64,000 bases of DNA from Asticcacaulis solisilvae (lineage in GTDB: Bacteria > Pseudomonadota > Alphaproteobacteria > Caulobacterales > Caulobacteraceae), in assembly GCF_017875235.1 (NCBI RefSeq), contig NZ_JAGGMI010000009.1, positions 124,001 to 188,000 of the forward strand. Reading direction: 5' to 3'. The notes under the pieces were generated by a model that did not search any database, was not told the origin of the DNA, and worked only from the letters and a program-made list of their open reading frames with translations. Positions 24,518-32,410 of the stretch are shown here, in pieces. Made by a program: the position numbers and the translations under genes. The stretch's first letter is position 1, and every line of letters starts with the position of its first letter.

Positions 24518-25398
24518 CCTTGTCCTCCAAACAACACGTTGAAATCCTTGCAACCGCCAGGCGGGAATTCCAGCTGGCAGTCATAGCCTTCGCCTCGCAG
24601 GGCGTCGTACAGACGCGCCGAGAACTTGCGCCCGGCCGGATCAGGCTCTGCCGCGATGACAATGCGCCGCACACCTGCTGGCGGCCGCCACGACGGGAAC
24701 GACTTAACGCCTAAGAGCGCGTGGCATGGCAGGGAGAAGTGTTCGCTGGCCGACAGCGCGGATGGTACGCCCTCGGCAACGACGAGTTCATCCTCGACCG
24801 GATCTATGGGGACCGATGATCCCGGCGGTTTTGACCCGATCAGTTTTCGGGGCACGCGCAGGGTCATCGCCTTGCGGGCGCTTGCGTCGAGATAGGTGAT
24901 CTCGGTCCCGACATGCGCACCGGATGGTGCGACAACCTTGGCCAAGAAGGCGGCGTGTCGGAATCGGAACGTTTGATCATAAGCCTTCAACGGCACGGCG
25001 TCGCCGTGCCGGAAAGCATCCGAGCAGAGAGATCTGGTGATCTTACGATGCTTCCTGAGCCAGGTAAGGCTGAGTGTGCCATCGAGCCCCCTCCCCTCCT
25101 CCCAGATCATTCGAGCCGCTCGGCTCTTTTCGGTGTCGGATGGCACTCGGATCGACCGCGAGGACCATGGGCGGTCGTCAATCAAAGTGTGATCGTCTGC
25201 CACCAGGTTCTCGGCTTTCAGCCAATCCATGATTTCTCGCCAGTCATGGTCGCTAAACGGATGGATTCGCACCTTCCCGCCCGCCCCGAGCATCAGGGAA
25301 ATCGACCTGTCATTTGCGCTATGGCCTGGACCCGGAATCAGCGCACGGTTGCCACCGTTGAAGACGTCGCCGCCGAGCTTTTGCACGATGCTGTACAT
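24514..25398 (-). CDS. Toprim-domain primase-like protein
   Basis: 294 residues from the ATG at 25398 (GGAGGA upstream). The N-terminal half contains DHDWREIMDWLKAENLVA, seen in plasmid and phage primase-like proteins. The Toprim domain has LVVAEGVPSALSASE (the conserved Glu) and IVIAAEPDPAGRKFSARL, where the usual DxD is AEPDPAG, and it ends near CKDFNVLF. There is no N-terminal zinc ribbon. Such proteins may prime the complementary strand after transfer. It is first in a minus-strand run (Toprim, unknown, ParB-like, DarB-like, ArdC). Confidence 0.78.
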   Translation of the reverse strand: MYSIVQKLGGDVFNGGNRALIPGPGHSANDRSISLMLGAGGKVRIHPFSDHDWREIMDWLKAENLVADDHTLIDDRPWSSRSIRVPSDTEKSRAARMIWEEGRGLDGTLSLTWLRKHRKITRSLCSDAFRHGDAVPLKAYDQTFRFRHAAFLAKVVAPSGAHVGTEITYLDASARKAMTLRVPRKLIGSKPPGSSVPIDPVEDELVVAEGVPSALSASEHFSLPCHALLGVKSFPSWRPPAGVRRIVIAAEPDPAGRKFSARLYDALRGEGYDCQLEFPPGGCKDFNVLFGGQG

Positions 25399-25494
25399 CA
25401 CTTCCTCCTGCAATTTCGCCGCGGCGTCCCTTACCTGACCTTTGCGCGAGGAACCCGATCGCCACAGTTGGCAATACGAGTTACAACATCTTGC

Positions 25495-25833
25495 CATTAT
25501 AATGCGAATGTCATCCGCATGACAACGTACTTTATAATGCTCATTACCTTTTCATTACCTTGTGATTGCGCCTTCGCATGATAATGGGAATGAGAAAGTG
25601 GAAGCCCTATTGCATGATCCCGTGCAATCACATTAGATGGTCCTATCCAGGCTAATGACGTTATAAAGACTTTATAAAGGAGTTGCTCATTATAACGCGG
25701 CGTATCTTTCGCCTTAGCTTTATAACGGTACGGCGGAAGACAATGTCATTCTATGGCGCTTGCACATGCGCATTATAGGGCACAAACACTTTGGCAAGTG
25801 ATAGCTAAAGCACGCTGCATTCGCTTTATAATG
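25495..25833. repeat. parC: Array of TTATAA boxes upstream of parA (candidate centromere)
   Basis: Eight 10-bp boxes close to C-N-TTATAA-N-G: CATTATAATG 25495, CTTTATAATG 25530, CGTTATAAAG 25659, CTTTATAAAG 25670, CATTATAACG 25688, CTTTATAACG 25718, CATTATAGGG 25771 (degenerate) and CTTTATAATG 25824. In class Ib partition systems the small RHH protein binds repeats upstream of parA, which serve as both centromere and operator. The parA-RHH gene order here matches. The region 25399-25879 holds no gene. Confidence 0.6.
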
Positions 25834-25879
25834 CACCCTATGTTGCAGCTTGGCGCCGTTCATTGAGAAGGAGCCGGAT

Positions 25880-26557
25880 ATGGCAGCGTTCATCATCGCT
25901 TGCGCGTCGTCGAAGGGCGGATGCGGCAAGACCACCCTCGCAGTTGCCATCGCCGGCGTCTACGCGAGCAATGGCAGTTCGGTGCTATTGGTCGATGCCG
26001 ATAGCCGGAAGCGCCTGCAGGAAGAGTGGTATAATCCCGAGACTCTAAGCCCGAAGATTAAGGTGATATCTTCACGGGTCGAGGACGTTGAAACAGATGT
26101 CTCCAAGAACCGCGATGTCTTCGACGTCATTATCATCGACGTGGAAGGCTCCGCGAACTGGGCGCTGGCCCAAGCGCTTCAGGTGGCTCACTTCAGCCTG
26201 GTGCCATCGAACGTCAGTTTTCAGGACCTGAAGGACGCTCAGAAGGTTTATAACTACGTCGAGAGCATAAACAAGGAAAGCAAGCGCTACCGCCACTGCT
26301 GGATCGTCTGGAACCGGGTTCCGACGGCCATCCGTTCGAAGGAAATGAAGGCGACCATGGACGAGGCGGTCACGAGTGGACTGCCGATCCTGACAACCAT
26401 CCATGAGCGTGATGCTTACAAGGCCATGTTCAGTTACCAGACCACGCTGGACAAGCTCCGCGAAGACGAGGCCGTCCCGTCGGCAGGCAAGGCCGAGCAG
26501 GAGATCGCCATCCTGATCTCCGCCATGCATGAAAAACTTGAAGCGCAAGCGGCATAA
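25880..26557 (+). CDS. parA: ParA-type partition ATPase (class Ib-like)
   Basis: 225 residues from the ATG at 25880 (AAGGAG seven bases upstream). It begins MAAFIIACASSKGGCGKTTL, a deviant Walker A (KGGxGKTT), with the Walker A' motif VLLVDADSRKR and Walker B DVIIIDVEG. It lacks the N-terminal helix-turn-helix of class Ia ParA, so repression is expected to come from its partner. It moves plasmid copies along the nucleoid. The RHH gene follows at 10 bp. Confidence 0.9.
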   Translation: MAAFIIACASSKGGCGKTTLAVAIAGVYASNGSSVLLVDADSRKRLQEEWYNPETLSPKIKVISSRVEDVETDVSKNRDVFDVIIIDVEGSANWALAQALQVAHFSLVPSNVSFQDLKDAQKVYNYVESINKESKRYRHCWIVWNRVPTAIRSKEMKATMDEAVTSGLPILTTIHERDAYKAMFSYQTTLDKLREDEAVPSAGKAEQEIAILISAMHEKLEAQAA

Positions 26558-26567
26558 GGAGGGGTAG

Positions 26568-26921
26568 ATGACACTGCAACGCGCAAGCCTGCGTCCGCCA
26601 CGTATTTCCGATGACGCTCCGGCGGAAGACGGAAAAAGACTGAACGAACTCGCCAAATCGAGCGGGTTCGGCATTTCGGGCGGACCGTCCGGTCAGGAGG
26701 CCGATCGGGTAGGGGAGGGGGCTCGGTCTGTGCTCCTGCCTGCACAGCCCAGGATGAGCCTGCGCGACCGCCGGCCGCCGAAGGAGACACGCAGTTTCAA
26801 CTTCAATTGCAAGATGAAGCCGCGGATCAAGGACAAGATCGACGAGATCTGCATCGCGCGCGGCGTGTCCCAGGCGGACGTCATCGAAATGCTGATAGAG
26901 CACTACGATCTCAAGGCATAA
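26568..26921 (+). CDS. Small RHH partition partner (ParG/ParB-like)
   Basis: 117 residues, GGAGG upstream of the ATG at 26568. The first 70 are disordered and charged, as in ParG-type proteins whose flexible tail stimulates ParA. The C-terminal 45 form a ribbon-helix-helix: strand RSFNFNCKM, then KPRIKDKIDEICIARGVSQA and DVIEMLIEHYDLKA. It is co-transcribed with parA and followed by a terminator. The TTATAA boxes upstream of parA are the likely binding sites. Confidence 0.75.
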   Translation: MTLQRASLRPPRISDDAPAEDGKRLNELAKSSGFGISGGPSGQEADRVGEGARSVLLPAQPRMSLRDRRPPKETRSFNFNCKMKPRIKDKIDEICIARGVSQADVIEMLIEHYDLKA

Positions 26922-26926
26922 CCTCG

Positions 26927-26949
26927 GCCCGCCGTCCGGCGGGCTTTTT
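26927..26949 (+). terminator. Terminator of the partition operon
   Basis: GCCCGCC-GTCC-GGCGGGC followed by TTTTT, five bases after the stop of the RHH gene. Confidence 0.92.
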
Positions 26950-26996
26950 GTTGATTTGACTGGATATTTCCACAGGTGCCTTCCCGGCAGGCCTCT

Positions 26997-27018
26997 GTGT
27001 TATATATGTGTTATATAT
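26997..27018. repeat. AT-rich tandem repeat, candidate DNA-unwinding element
   Basis: GTGTTATATAT occurs twice in perfect tandem (26997-27007 and 27008-27018) with a partial third copy. It lies about 65 bp before the first iteron. AT-rich repeats next to iterons are typical melting sites of iteron origins. ATTTCCACA just upstream and ATATCCACA at 27698-27706 resemble DnaA boxes. Confidence 0.5.
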
Positions 27019-27081
27019 AGTGTTACGGTATCAGATTTCCACTGCAAGCCACTGATTATACGGGGAATAGCCATACACCTC

Positions 27082-27649
27082 GGTGGGCGTTTTGACGAAG
27101 CGGGATGGGTGATTTGACGAAGTTGGGTGGGTGATTTGACGCTGGACCGATCTTGCAGCGCATGACTGTAAGACTGGCCAGTTCCGGTGGGTGTTTTGAC
27201 GAATCCATGCGCCAGGAAAGGCCCCTCGGCTGGCGACGCGTCAGGGAAATGGCCGGGAAGCCCAATTGGTGGGTGATTTGACGAAGACGCTCGACGCACC
27301 TGCCGCTTCAAGCGCCTCAGCTAAAGGCCTGAAAAGGCGAGAAAATGAGGAACTCCAACACTTAAGACTCTCCTTTAACCATGATCTCGACGGTACGTCG
27401 GCCCGTGCGGTGGGTGATTTGACGAAAAAAGTCTTGCTTTGGTGGGTGATTTGACGAATGCTATTAACCGATTCCTCGCGTTCGATTCTGCTCGAGGAAA
27501 CTCAAGTCTCTGTCGTCGCCGGCATTTGCGTCCGCACGGTGGGTGATTTGACGAAACGCAATTAACTTTGTGGCGACAGGGTGGGCGTTTTGACGAATGC
27601 GCGCGACAGGTGGGTGATTTGACGAACCGCTGGTGGGCGATTTGACGAA
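27082..27649 (+). repeat. oriV: Eleven 18-bp iterons (oriV)
   Basis: Direct repeats of GGTGGGTGATTTGACGAA, all in one orientation, start at 27082, 27104, 27126, 27186, 27268, 27409, 27441, 27538, 27580, 27609 and 27632. Variants are T/C at position 7 and A/T at position 9; the second copy has A at position 2 and the third loses the last three bases. The first three are spaced 22 bp, two helical turns; the others are irregular. They end about 15 bp before the initiator gene, so the initiator probably binds them for both replication and self-control. The irregular spacers exclude a CRISPR array. Confidence 0.93.
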
Positions 27650-27664
27650 TGAATTTGTGGACCG

Positions 27665-28870
27665 ATGGATAGCGGAATGGCGCCAAGGAAAAAAAAGATA
27701 TCCACAGGCGATGACAACGTCGATCTGTTCCGAATTCCATCTACCCAGGCAGCGAACCTGGAGCCGGCGCCCGCCGAAGTGCTGCCGGAAGGCGTTGGAG
27801 AAGGGGGGCATCTGGATTCCGACGCGCCGGCCGTAAAACGGCAGCCATTGCTTCCGAACCGGCGAGAAGAAGACCTGATGTTCTTCATGATTGAGCCGTT
27901 GGAAGTCATCCTCAAGGATGACATGGCCACGATGGAGAACCCTGTCTACTCGTTGAGCAAGTCGATCGACAAGGACGTCATTCGCTACGAGCATAACGGG
28001 AACTGGATCGAAATCGCGCCGTCGTCGAAAGGCCGCGCCACCATCTACGACAAGGATCTGATCCTTTACTGCACCAGCCACATCGTGCGCGCGGTGAACG
28101 AAGGCCGGCCAGTGTCGCAAACCGTGCGTCTTACGGCCCATGATTTTCTGATCTTTGCCAATCGGAGCAGGGGAGGGGTCGCGTATATGACGCTGCGCGA
28201 CACGCTTACCCGGCTGAGCGGAACGCGCATCACGACGAACATCAAGACCGGAGATCAGGAGGAGTGGAAGACATTCGGCTTGATCGAACACGGCCAAATT
28301 GTCAGCGAAACGCGCGACGGCCGGATGCAGGAGCTGGAGATCAAGCTTTCGGACTGGCTGTTCAAGGGGATCACGTCTTCCGAGGTGCTGACGCTCCACC
28401 CGGACTACTTCCGGCTGCGACGGCCCCTGGAGCGCCGTTTGTACGAACTCGCCCGCAAGCATTGCGGCAGGCAACCCCAGTGGGTCATAACACTCGCGAA
28501 CTGCATGAAAAAGGCAGGCTCGAAGGGGCAGCTCAAAGAATTCCGCCGCATGGTCAAGGAAATCATCGAAGATAACGAAAAGTCCGACCACTTCCCGGAT
28601 TATTCGATCGCAATCGAAGGCGACAGCCTGGTGTTCAAGCGCAAGCCGCGGTCCGAACTGACGCCACGCAAGGAACACGCAATCAGCGGCCGGCCGCAAC
28701 TTCACCCCGACACCTACGCCAAGGCGCGCAAGGCTGCGCCCGGCTTGGACGTGTACGCTCTCGAAATCGAATGGATCGACTTCTGGCGGAGCTCGGGCAA
28801 GCCCGAATTCAAATCGGCCGACGCAGCCTTTATCGGTTTCTGCAAGAGCAAGGCTAAAGGTGGCAGGTAG
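27665..28870 (+). CDS. repA: Replication initiator protein A (RPA family)
   Basis: 401 residues; ATG at 27665 or 27677. A low-complexity N-terminus is followed by the conserved part: MFFMIEPLEVILKDDMATME, NPVYSLSKSIDKDVIRYEHN, then LTAHDFLIFANRSRGGVAYM and LRRPLERRLYELARKHCGRQ. These match the RPA-type replication initiators of alphaproteobacterial plasmids, built from winged-helix domains that bind iterons. Eleven iterons directly upstream support the call. The C-terminus (about 330-401) is a separate helical piece. Confidence 0.92.
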   Translation: MDSGMAPRKKKISTGDDNVDLFRIPSTQAANLEPAPAEVLPEGVGEGGHLDSDAPAVKRQPLLPNRREEDLMFFMIEPLEVILKDDMATMENPVYSLSKSIDKDVIRYEHNGNWIEIAPSSKGRATIYDKDLILYCTSHIVRAVNEGRPVSQTVRLTAHDFLIFANRSRGGVAYMTLRDTLTRLSGTRITTNIKTGDQEEWKTFGLIEHGQIVSETRDGRMQELEIKLSDWLFKGITSSEVLTLHPDYFRLRRPLERRLYELARKHCGRQPQWVITLANCMKKAGSKGQLKEFRRMVKEIIEDNEKSDHFPDYSIAIEGDSLVFKRKPRSELTPRKEHAISGRPQLHPDTYAKARKAAPGLDVYALEIEWIDFWRSSGKPEFKSADAAFIGFCKSKAKGGR

Positions 28871-29003
28871 TCGCGGTGCCGACAGTGTATGGCACTGTTT
28901 CACGTGCTTAATTTCCGCACACGGATCGACTGGGCAATGAGCTCCTATGACCCTTTTTGGAGCCAATGCGTCTGGGGTGTACGGGGAAGTTGACTGAGGC
29001 AAC

Positions 29004-29025
29004 TACATCATTTAATCATGATGTA
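29004..29025 (+). promoter_or_regulatory. ArsR operator overlapping the arsR start
   Basis: TACATCAT-TTAATC-ATGATGTA is a perfect 8-bp inverted repeat. Its right arm reaches the A of the arsR start codon at 29025, and no Shine-Dalgarno lies before that ATG. A TTGACT at 28990 could be the -35. The repressor would cover the promoter and start site, and the transcript may be leaderless or have a very short leader. Confidence 0.65.
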
Positions 29026-29354
29026 TGGATAAGACCTTTGCACTCAGTGCTTTTGACGCCCTCAGCCAGGAAACCCGCCTCGATGCCCTACGCCTGCTGA
29101 TTCAGGCCGGACCTGAGGGCCTGCCCGCCGGAGAGATCGGCGAACGGCTGGGGATCAAACAGAACACCATGTCGGTCAATCTCAAGATCCTGACCCAGGC
29201 CGGGCTGATCACCAGCACGCGCGAAGGCCGGATCATCCGCTACGCCGCCAGTTATGATGCGATCCAGGGCATCCTCCTCTTTCTGATGAAGGACTGCTGC
29301 GGCGGCCGCAAGGACCTGTGCCAGCCCGTGCTCGACCAGATGCGGTGCTGCTGA
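29025..29354 (+). CDS. arsR: ArsR-family arsenic-responsive repressor
   Basis: 109 residues with a winged helix: LSQETRLDALRLLIQAGPEG, then GEIGERLGIKQNTMSVNLKI as recognition helix, and REGRIIRYAASY as wing. The C-terminus has CCGGRKDLC and ends in CC; a vicinal Cys pair plus a third Cys near the C-terminus is the As(III) site of the Acidithiobacillus-type ArsR. Its stop overlaps the aqpS start (TGATG). It should repress the five-gene operon until arsenite binds. Confidence 0.9.
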   Translation: MDKTFALSAFDALSQETRLDALRLLIQAGPEGLPAGEIGERLGIKQNTMSVNLKILTQAGLITSTREGRIIRYAASYDAIQGILLFLMKDCCGGRKDLCQPVLDQMRCC

Positions 29355-30025
29355 TGTATAGCCTGGATCGTCGTTTGTTTGCCGAATTTGCCGGCACGCT
29401 CCTGCTGCTGGCGACCGTCGTCGGCTCTGGTATCATGGCCGAAAGCCTGGCTGGCGGGAATGTCGCTGTGGCGCTGCTGGGGAATACGCTGGCGACCGGC
29501 GCCATGCTGGTCGTGCTGATCACCATGCTGGCGCCCATATCGGGCGCGCATTTCAATCCGGCCGTGACGCTGCTGATCGCGGCCCGGCGACAGCTGCCCG
29601 TGAGTGAGGCGGCTGCCTATATGGCTGTCCAGGTCGCGGGCGCGGTCGCCGGGGTGTGGCTGGCCCACGCCATGTTCGGCGAAGCCATCCTGCAAACCTC
29701 GCTCAAGGTGCGCAGCGGCCCGGCGCAGTGGCTGTCGGAAGGCGTGGCGACTTGCGGGCTGATCCTGACCATCTTCGCCACCCATCGCGCCAAGGCTGAT
29801 CTCGTGCCGGTGGCGGTCGGGCTCTATATCACGGCGGCCTACTGGTTCACGGCGTCGACGTCGTTCGCCAATCCGGCCGTGACGCTGGCGCGGTCGCTGT
29901 CCGACACCTTTGCCGGTATCCGGCCTGTAGATGCGCCGGCCTTTATCGCCGCACAGATCGCCGGGGCGTTGGTTGCTCTTATTGTCTGTGCGTGGTTCCT
30001 GAAACCCTCGGAGGCAACCGCATGA
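29354..30025 (+). CDS. aqpS: AqpS-type aquaglyceroporin
   Basis: 223 residues from the ATG at 29354. It has six membrane helices and two NPA loops: SGAHFNPAVTLL near residue 65 and SFANPAVTLARS near residue 176. In Sinorhizobium the equivalent aqpS replaces the arsB pump: arsenite made by ArsC leaves through the channel. The same logic fits here, as no arsB or acr3 gene is present in the operon. Its stop overlaps the arsC start (ATGA). Confidence 0.9.
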   Translation: MYSLDRRLFAEFAGTLLLLATVVGSGIMAESLAGGNVAVALLGNTLATGAMLVVLITMLAPISGAHFNPAVTLLIAARRQLPVSEAAAYMAVQVAGAVAGVWLAHAMFGEAILQTSLKVRSGPAQWLSEGVATCGLILTIFATHRAKADLVPVAVGLYITAAYWFTASTSFANPAVTLARSLSDTFAGIRPVDAPAFIAAQIAGALVALIVCAWFLKPSEATA

Positions 30026-30441
30026 CGCCCGTCATCTATCACAATCCGGACTGCGGCACGTCGCGCAACGTCCTGGCCGTCATCGAAGCCGCCGGATACC
30101 AGCCGGTCGTGGTCGAATATCTGAGCGTCGGCTGGACGCGCGAGCTGCTGCTGACCCTGCTGACGGCGGCCGGACTGAGCCCGCGTCAGGCTTTGCGCGA
30201 GACGAAATCGCCCGCGAAGGACCTGGGGCTTCTGGAAGAGGGCGTCAGCGACGAAGCGATCTTTGCCGCCATGCTGGCCACGCCTGTCCTGGTCAACCGG
30301 CCGTTTGTCGTGACGAACAGGGGCGTGAAGCTCTGCCGCCCCAGCGAAGCCGTGTTGGACCTGCTCGATACCTGGCCGAAGGGGCCGTTCCTCAAGGAAG
30401 ATGGCGGCGTCATGATCGATGCGGAGGGCAACCGTGGCTGA
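30022..30441 (+). CDS. arsC: Arsenate reductase, glutaredoxin-coupled
   Basis: 139 residues. [10 protein letters not shown] near the N-terminus carries the catalytic Cys (Cys11). The downstream [20 protein letters not shown] has the Arg residues that bind arsenate in the E. coli ArsC class. GGAGG lies eight bases before the ATG. It reduces arsenate to arsenite in the cytoplasm for exit through the channel encoded just upstream. Confidence 0.95.
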   Translation: MTPVIYHNPDCGTSRNVLAVIEAAGYQPVVVEYLSVGWTRELLLTLLTAAGLSPRQALRETKSPAKDLGLLEEGVSDEAIFAAMLATPVLVNRPFVVTNRGVKLCRPSEAVLDLLDTWPKGPFLKEDGGVMIDAEGNRG

Positions 30442-31153
30442 CGATCTGCCCAATATCGAAGCAGGGCGTTTCCACGCCATTGACCCCGAGGCCCTGTTTC
30501 CGCACGTCCGTTCGACCCACGCCCCGAAAATCCTGCTGCTCTACGGCTCGGTGCGCAAGCGCTCGTTCAGTCGCCTGGTGACGCAGGAGGCGGCGCGCCT
30601 GCTGGAAGCCTTTGGCGCCGAGACGCGCATCTTCGATCCGTCCGGCCTGCCCCTGCCCGATGACGCGGAGCCATCGCACCCCAAGGTGCAGGAACTGCGC
30701 GATCTGGTGCAGTGGTGCGAAGGCATGGTGTGGTGTTCGCCAGAACGCCACGGCGCCATGACCGGCATCATGAAGGCGCAGATCGACTGGATTCCTCTGG
30801 CCTTGGGCGCGATCCGGCCCACCCAGGGCAAGACCCTGGCCGTCATGCAGGTGTCTGGCGGCTCGCAGTCGTTCAACGCGGTCAATCAGTTGCGGATACT
30901 GGGGCGGTGGATGCGGCTGATCACCATCCCCAACCAGTCTTCGGTCGCCAAGGCCTATGACGAGTTCGACGAAAACGACCGCATGAAGCCGTCCAGCTAT
31001 TATGACCGCATCACCGACGTTATGGAGGAGCTGGTCAAGTTCACCCTCATGACCCGCGACAGCGCGGACTATCTGGTCGATCGCTATTCGGAGCGCAAGG
31101 AGGTGGCTCCGAGGCCGGTCGCCTGCCTGACGCCGGCGACGTGCAAATGCTGA
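30434..31153 (+). CDS. arsH: ArsH NADPH-dependent FMN reductase
   Basis: 239 residues from a GTG at 30434 (GGAGG seven bases upstream), overlapping the arsC stop. The flavodoxin-like core has [40 protein letters not shown] and [20 protein letters not shown], all standard in ArsH. ArsH oxidises trivalent organoarsenicals and gives methylarsenite resistance. The C-terminus ends in CLTPATCKC, a short Cys-bearing tail that may be an extra metal contact. Confidence 0.95.
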   Translation: MADDLPNIEAGRFHAIDPEALFPHVRSTHAPKILLLYGSVRKRSFSRLVTQEAARLLEAFGAETRIFDPSGLPLPDDAEPSHPKVQELRDLVQWCEGMVWCSPERHGAMTGIMKAQIDWIPLALGAIRPTQGKTLAVMQVSGGSQSFNAVNQLRILGRWMRLITIPNQSSVAKAYDEFDENDRMKPSSYYDRITDVMEELVKFTLMTRDSADYLVDRYSERKEVAPRPVACLTPATCKC

Positions 31154-31560
31154 TATCTGTCGATCCTCTCGATGCCGGGTTGCGCGCCGCCCTTGCCGAC
31201 GAAGGCCTGCCGGTCAGCGACCTTGGCGCGGATCATCAGCGGATGTGGTGCGACGTCGTGGACGGCAAGGCGGTGGGCTATGGCGGCATAGAGCGTCATG
31301 GTGATGCTGCGTTGCTGCGGTCCCTTGTCATCCTGCCGGACCACAAGGGCAGGGGGCACGGAGCGGCTTTGGTCGCGCAGATCGTCGCCGAGGCCGGTGT
31401 GGCAGAGCTGTGGCTGCTGACCAATACGGCGGCTGCCTTCTTTGCGCGTCTGGGCTGGACGGTGCGCGACCGCGCCGACGCGCCGCCCGCCATAGCTGCT
31501 TCGGCCGAATTTGCCAGCCTGTGCCCGGCGAGTGCTGTCTGTATGTCGTATCGGGTTTGA
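31147..31560 (+). CDS. arsN: ArsN-type GNAT acetyltransferase
   Basis: 137 residues; ATG at 31147 or GTG at 31141, both overlapping the arsH stop. The GNAT core has [20 protein letters not shown] (acetyl-CoA loop, RGxGxA-like) and [20 protein letters not shown]. In ars operons such proteins (ArsN) acetylate arsenic-containing compounds such as arsinothricin. The exact substrate here is inferred from context only. Confidence 0.8.
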   Translation: MLISVDPLDAGLRAALADEGLPVSDLGADHQRMWCDVVDGKAVGYGGIERHGDAALLRSLVILPDHKGRGHGAALVAQIVAEAGVAELWLLTNTAAAFFARLGWTVRDRADAPPAIAASAEFASLCPASAVCMSYRV

Positions 31561-31599
31561 TCGATTGCGAACAGTGACGGCGCGCGATATCATTGCTGC

Positions 31600-31914
31600 A
31601 TGCACGCGCGTCTGATCAAAGCCGTTTCGATGATCGCGGGTCTTTTGGCCCTGCTGCTGTGCATGGCCGCGCCTGCCATGGCCGGGTCTGCTGCGCATCA
31701 CGGGACGCAGGTTTCTGCGGCTATGGCGGACATGCCGTGCTGCCCGCAAAAGGCGCCTGCAACGGCCAAGGCGTGTGGCCAGCAATGTCCGATGATCGCC
31801 CAGGCTGATTTCCGCTTTGAACATGCCGTGCGCGCCATTCCGCTCCGCTTCGACCTGCACCAGGACGACTTTGCCAGCCTGTCCTATTCCCCGCAGGCGC
31901 CTCCGCCACGCTGA
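31600..31914 (+). CDS. Exported small protein with PCCP...CGQQCP motif, copy 2
   Basis: 104 residues beginning MHARLIKAVSMIAGLLALLL. It is a clear homologue of the protein at 10980-11285: same signal segment, DMPCCPQKAPATAKACGQQC followed by P, and the end QAPPPR. The Cys pattern (CC, C, C) suggests metal binding outside the cytoplasm. It follows arsN by 39 bp on the same strand and precedes the second Cys-cluster gene, so the pair order is the same in both copies. No family name is known to me. Confidence 0.7.
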   Translation: MHARLIKAVSMIAGLLALLLCMAAPAMAGSAAHHGTQVSAAMADMPCCPQKAPATAKACGQQCPMIAQADFRFEHAVRAIPLRFDLHQDDFASLSYSPQAPPPR

Positions 31915-31961
31915 CGCTCCACAAGATCGAACACATTCAATCATCTTATGGAGTTATACCA

Positions 31962-32150
31962 ATGAAACATATCATCATCGTCTCGGCCCTTGCCCTGTTC
32001 GCCGCCGGAGGCGCCTATGCCGCCGCGCCCGAAACGGTCAAGGACGCCGTCAAGTCCTGTTGCGAAGCCATGGAAAAGTGCTGCTGCTGCGACAAGGACA
32101 AGGCCGCCGACAAAAAGGACGGTCATGAAGGCCATGCCGGTCATAACTAA
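31962..32150 (+). CDS. Exported Cys-cluster small protein, copy 2
   Basis: 62 residues: signal peptide MKHIIIVSALALFAAGGAYA, then KSCCEAMEKCCCC and a His-rich end (GHEGHAGHN). Near-identical in plan to the protein at 10742-10930. The mature peptide is a cluster of six Cys in twelve residues, followed by charged repeats. A terminator follows at 32168. Likely a periplasmic metal binder acting with the upstream PCCP protein. Confidence 0.75.
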   Translation: MKHIIIVSALALFAAGGAYAAAPETVKDAVKSCCEAMEKCCCCDKDKAADKKDGHEGHAGHN

Positions 32151-32167
32151 GCCGGCTTGAAATGAGG

Positions 32168-32197
32168 GTGCCCGCGTCCGTCAGGAGGCGGGCATTT
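32168..32197 (+). terminator. Terminator of the arsenic/Cys-rich unit
   Basis: TGCCCGC (32168-32174) and GCGGGCA (32187-32193) form a 7-bp stem followed by TTTTC. The equivalent terminator after copy 1 (10686-10718) also has a GCCCGC stem, which suggests the terminator was duplicated with the gene pair. Confidence 0.8.
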
Positions 32198-32245
32198 TCT
32201 TGTCTTGGACTTGCAACTGCACCTACAAGCGGCGTAGCAGACTGT

Positions 32246-32404
32246 CTATCTGCGCAGTTTCAGCCTCTTCAACACGAACACCGCGACCAGGCCGCGCAGC
32301 ACACTTTCCAGCGTCACCGGCAGACCGAAGCCGAACGAAGCGAACTGGCGGTCGAGGCTGCTAGGTTCACCATAGATCCCTGATCTCTTCATCGCCGCCG
32401 GCAT
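32246..32404 (-). CDS. Small hypothetical protein downstream of the RepC-like gene (52 aa)
   Basis: An open frame from the ATG at 32404, 6 bp after the RepC-like stop, to a TAG at 32246. It begins MPAAMKRSGIYGEPSSLDRQ, has a central FGFGLPVTLESVLRG and ends in a hydrophobic helix with a basic tail (LVAVFVLKRLKLRR). The amphipathic, protein-like composition suggests a real gene or the remnant of a longer membrane protein. No family is recognised and no Shine-Dalgarno is clear. Confidence 0.35.
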   Translation of the reverse strand: MPAAMKRSGIYGEPSSLDRQFASFGFGLPVTLESVLRGLVAVFVLKRLKLRR

Positions 32405-32410
32405 CTCAAA

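Noticed and set aside
27082-27649. CRISPR array
   Set aside because: Repeats are only 18 bp, spacers are irregular (4 to 123 bp), no cas genes are near, and a replication initiator follows directly; these are iterons.
27464-29002. 512-aa minus-strand open frame
   Set aside because: Antisense to the replication initiator and running through the iterons, which translate to repeated motifs such as SSNHPP or VKSPT; not a real protein.
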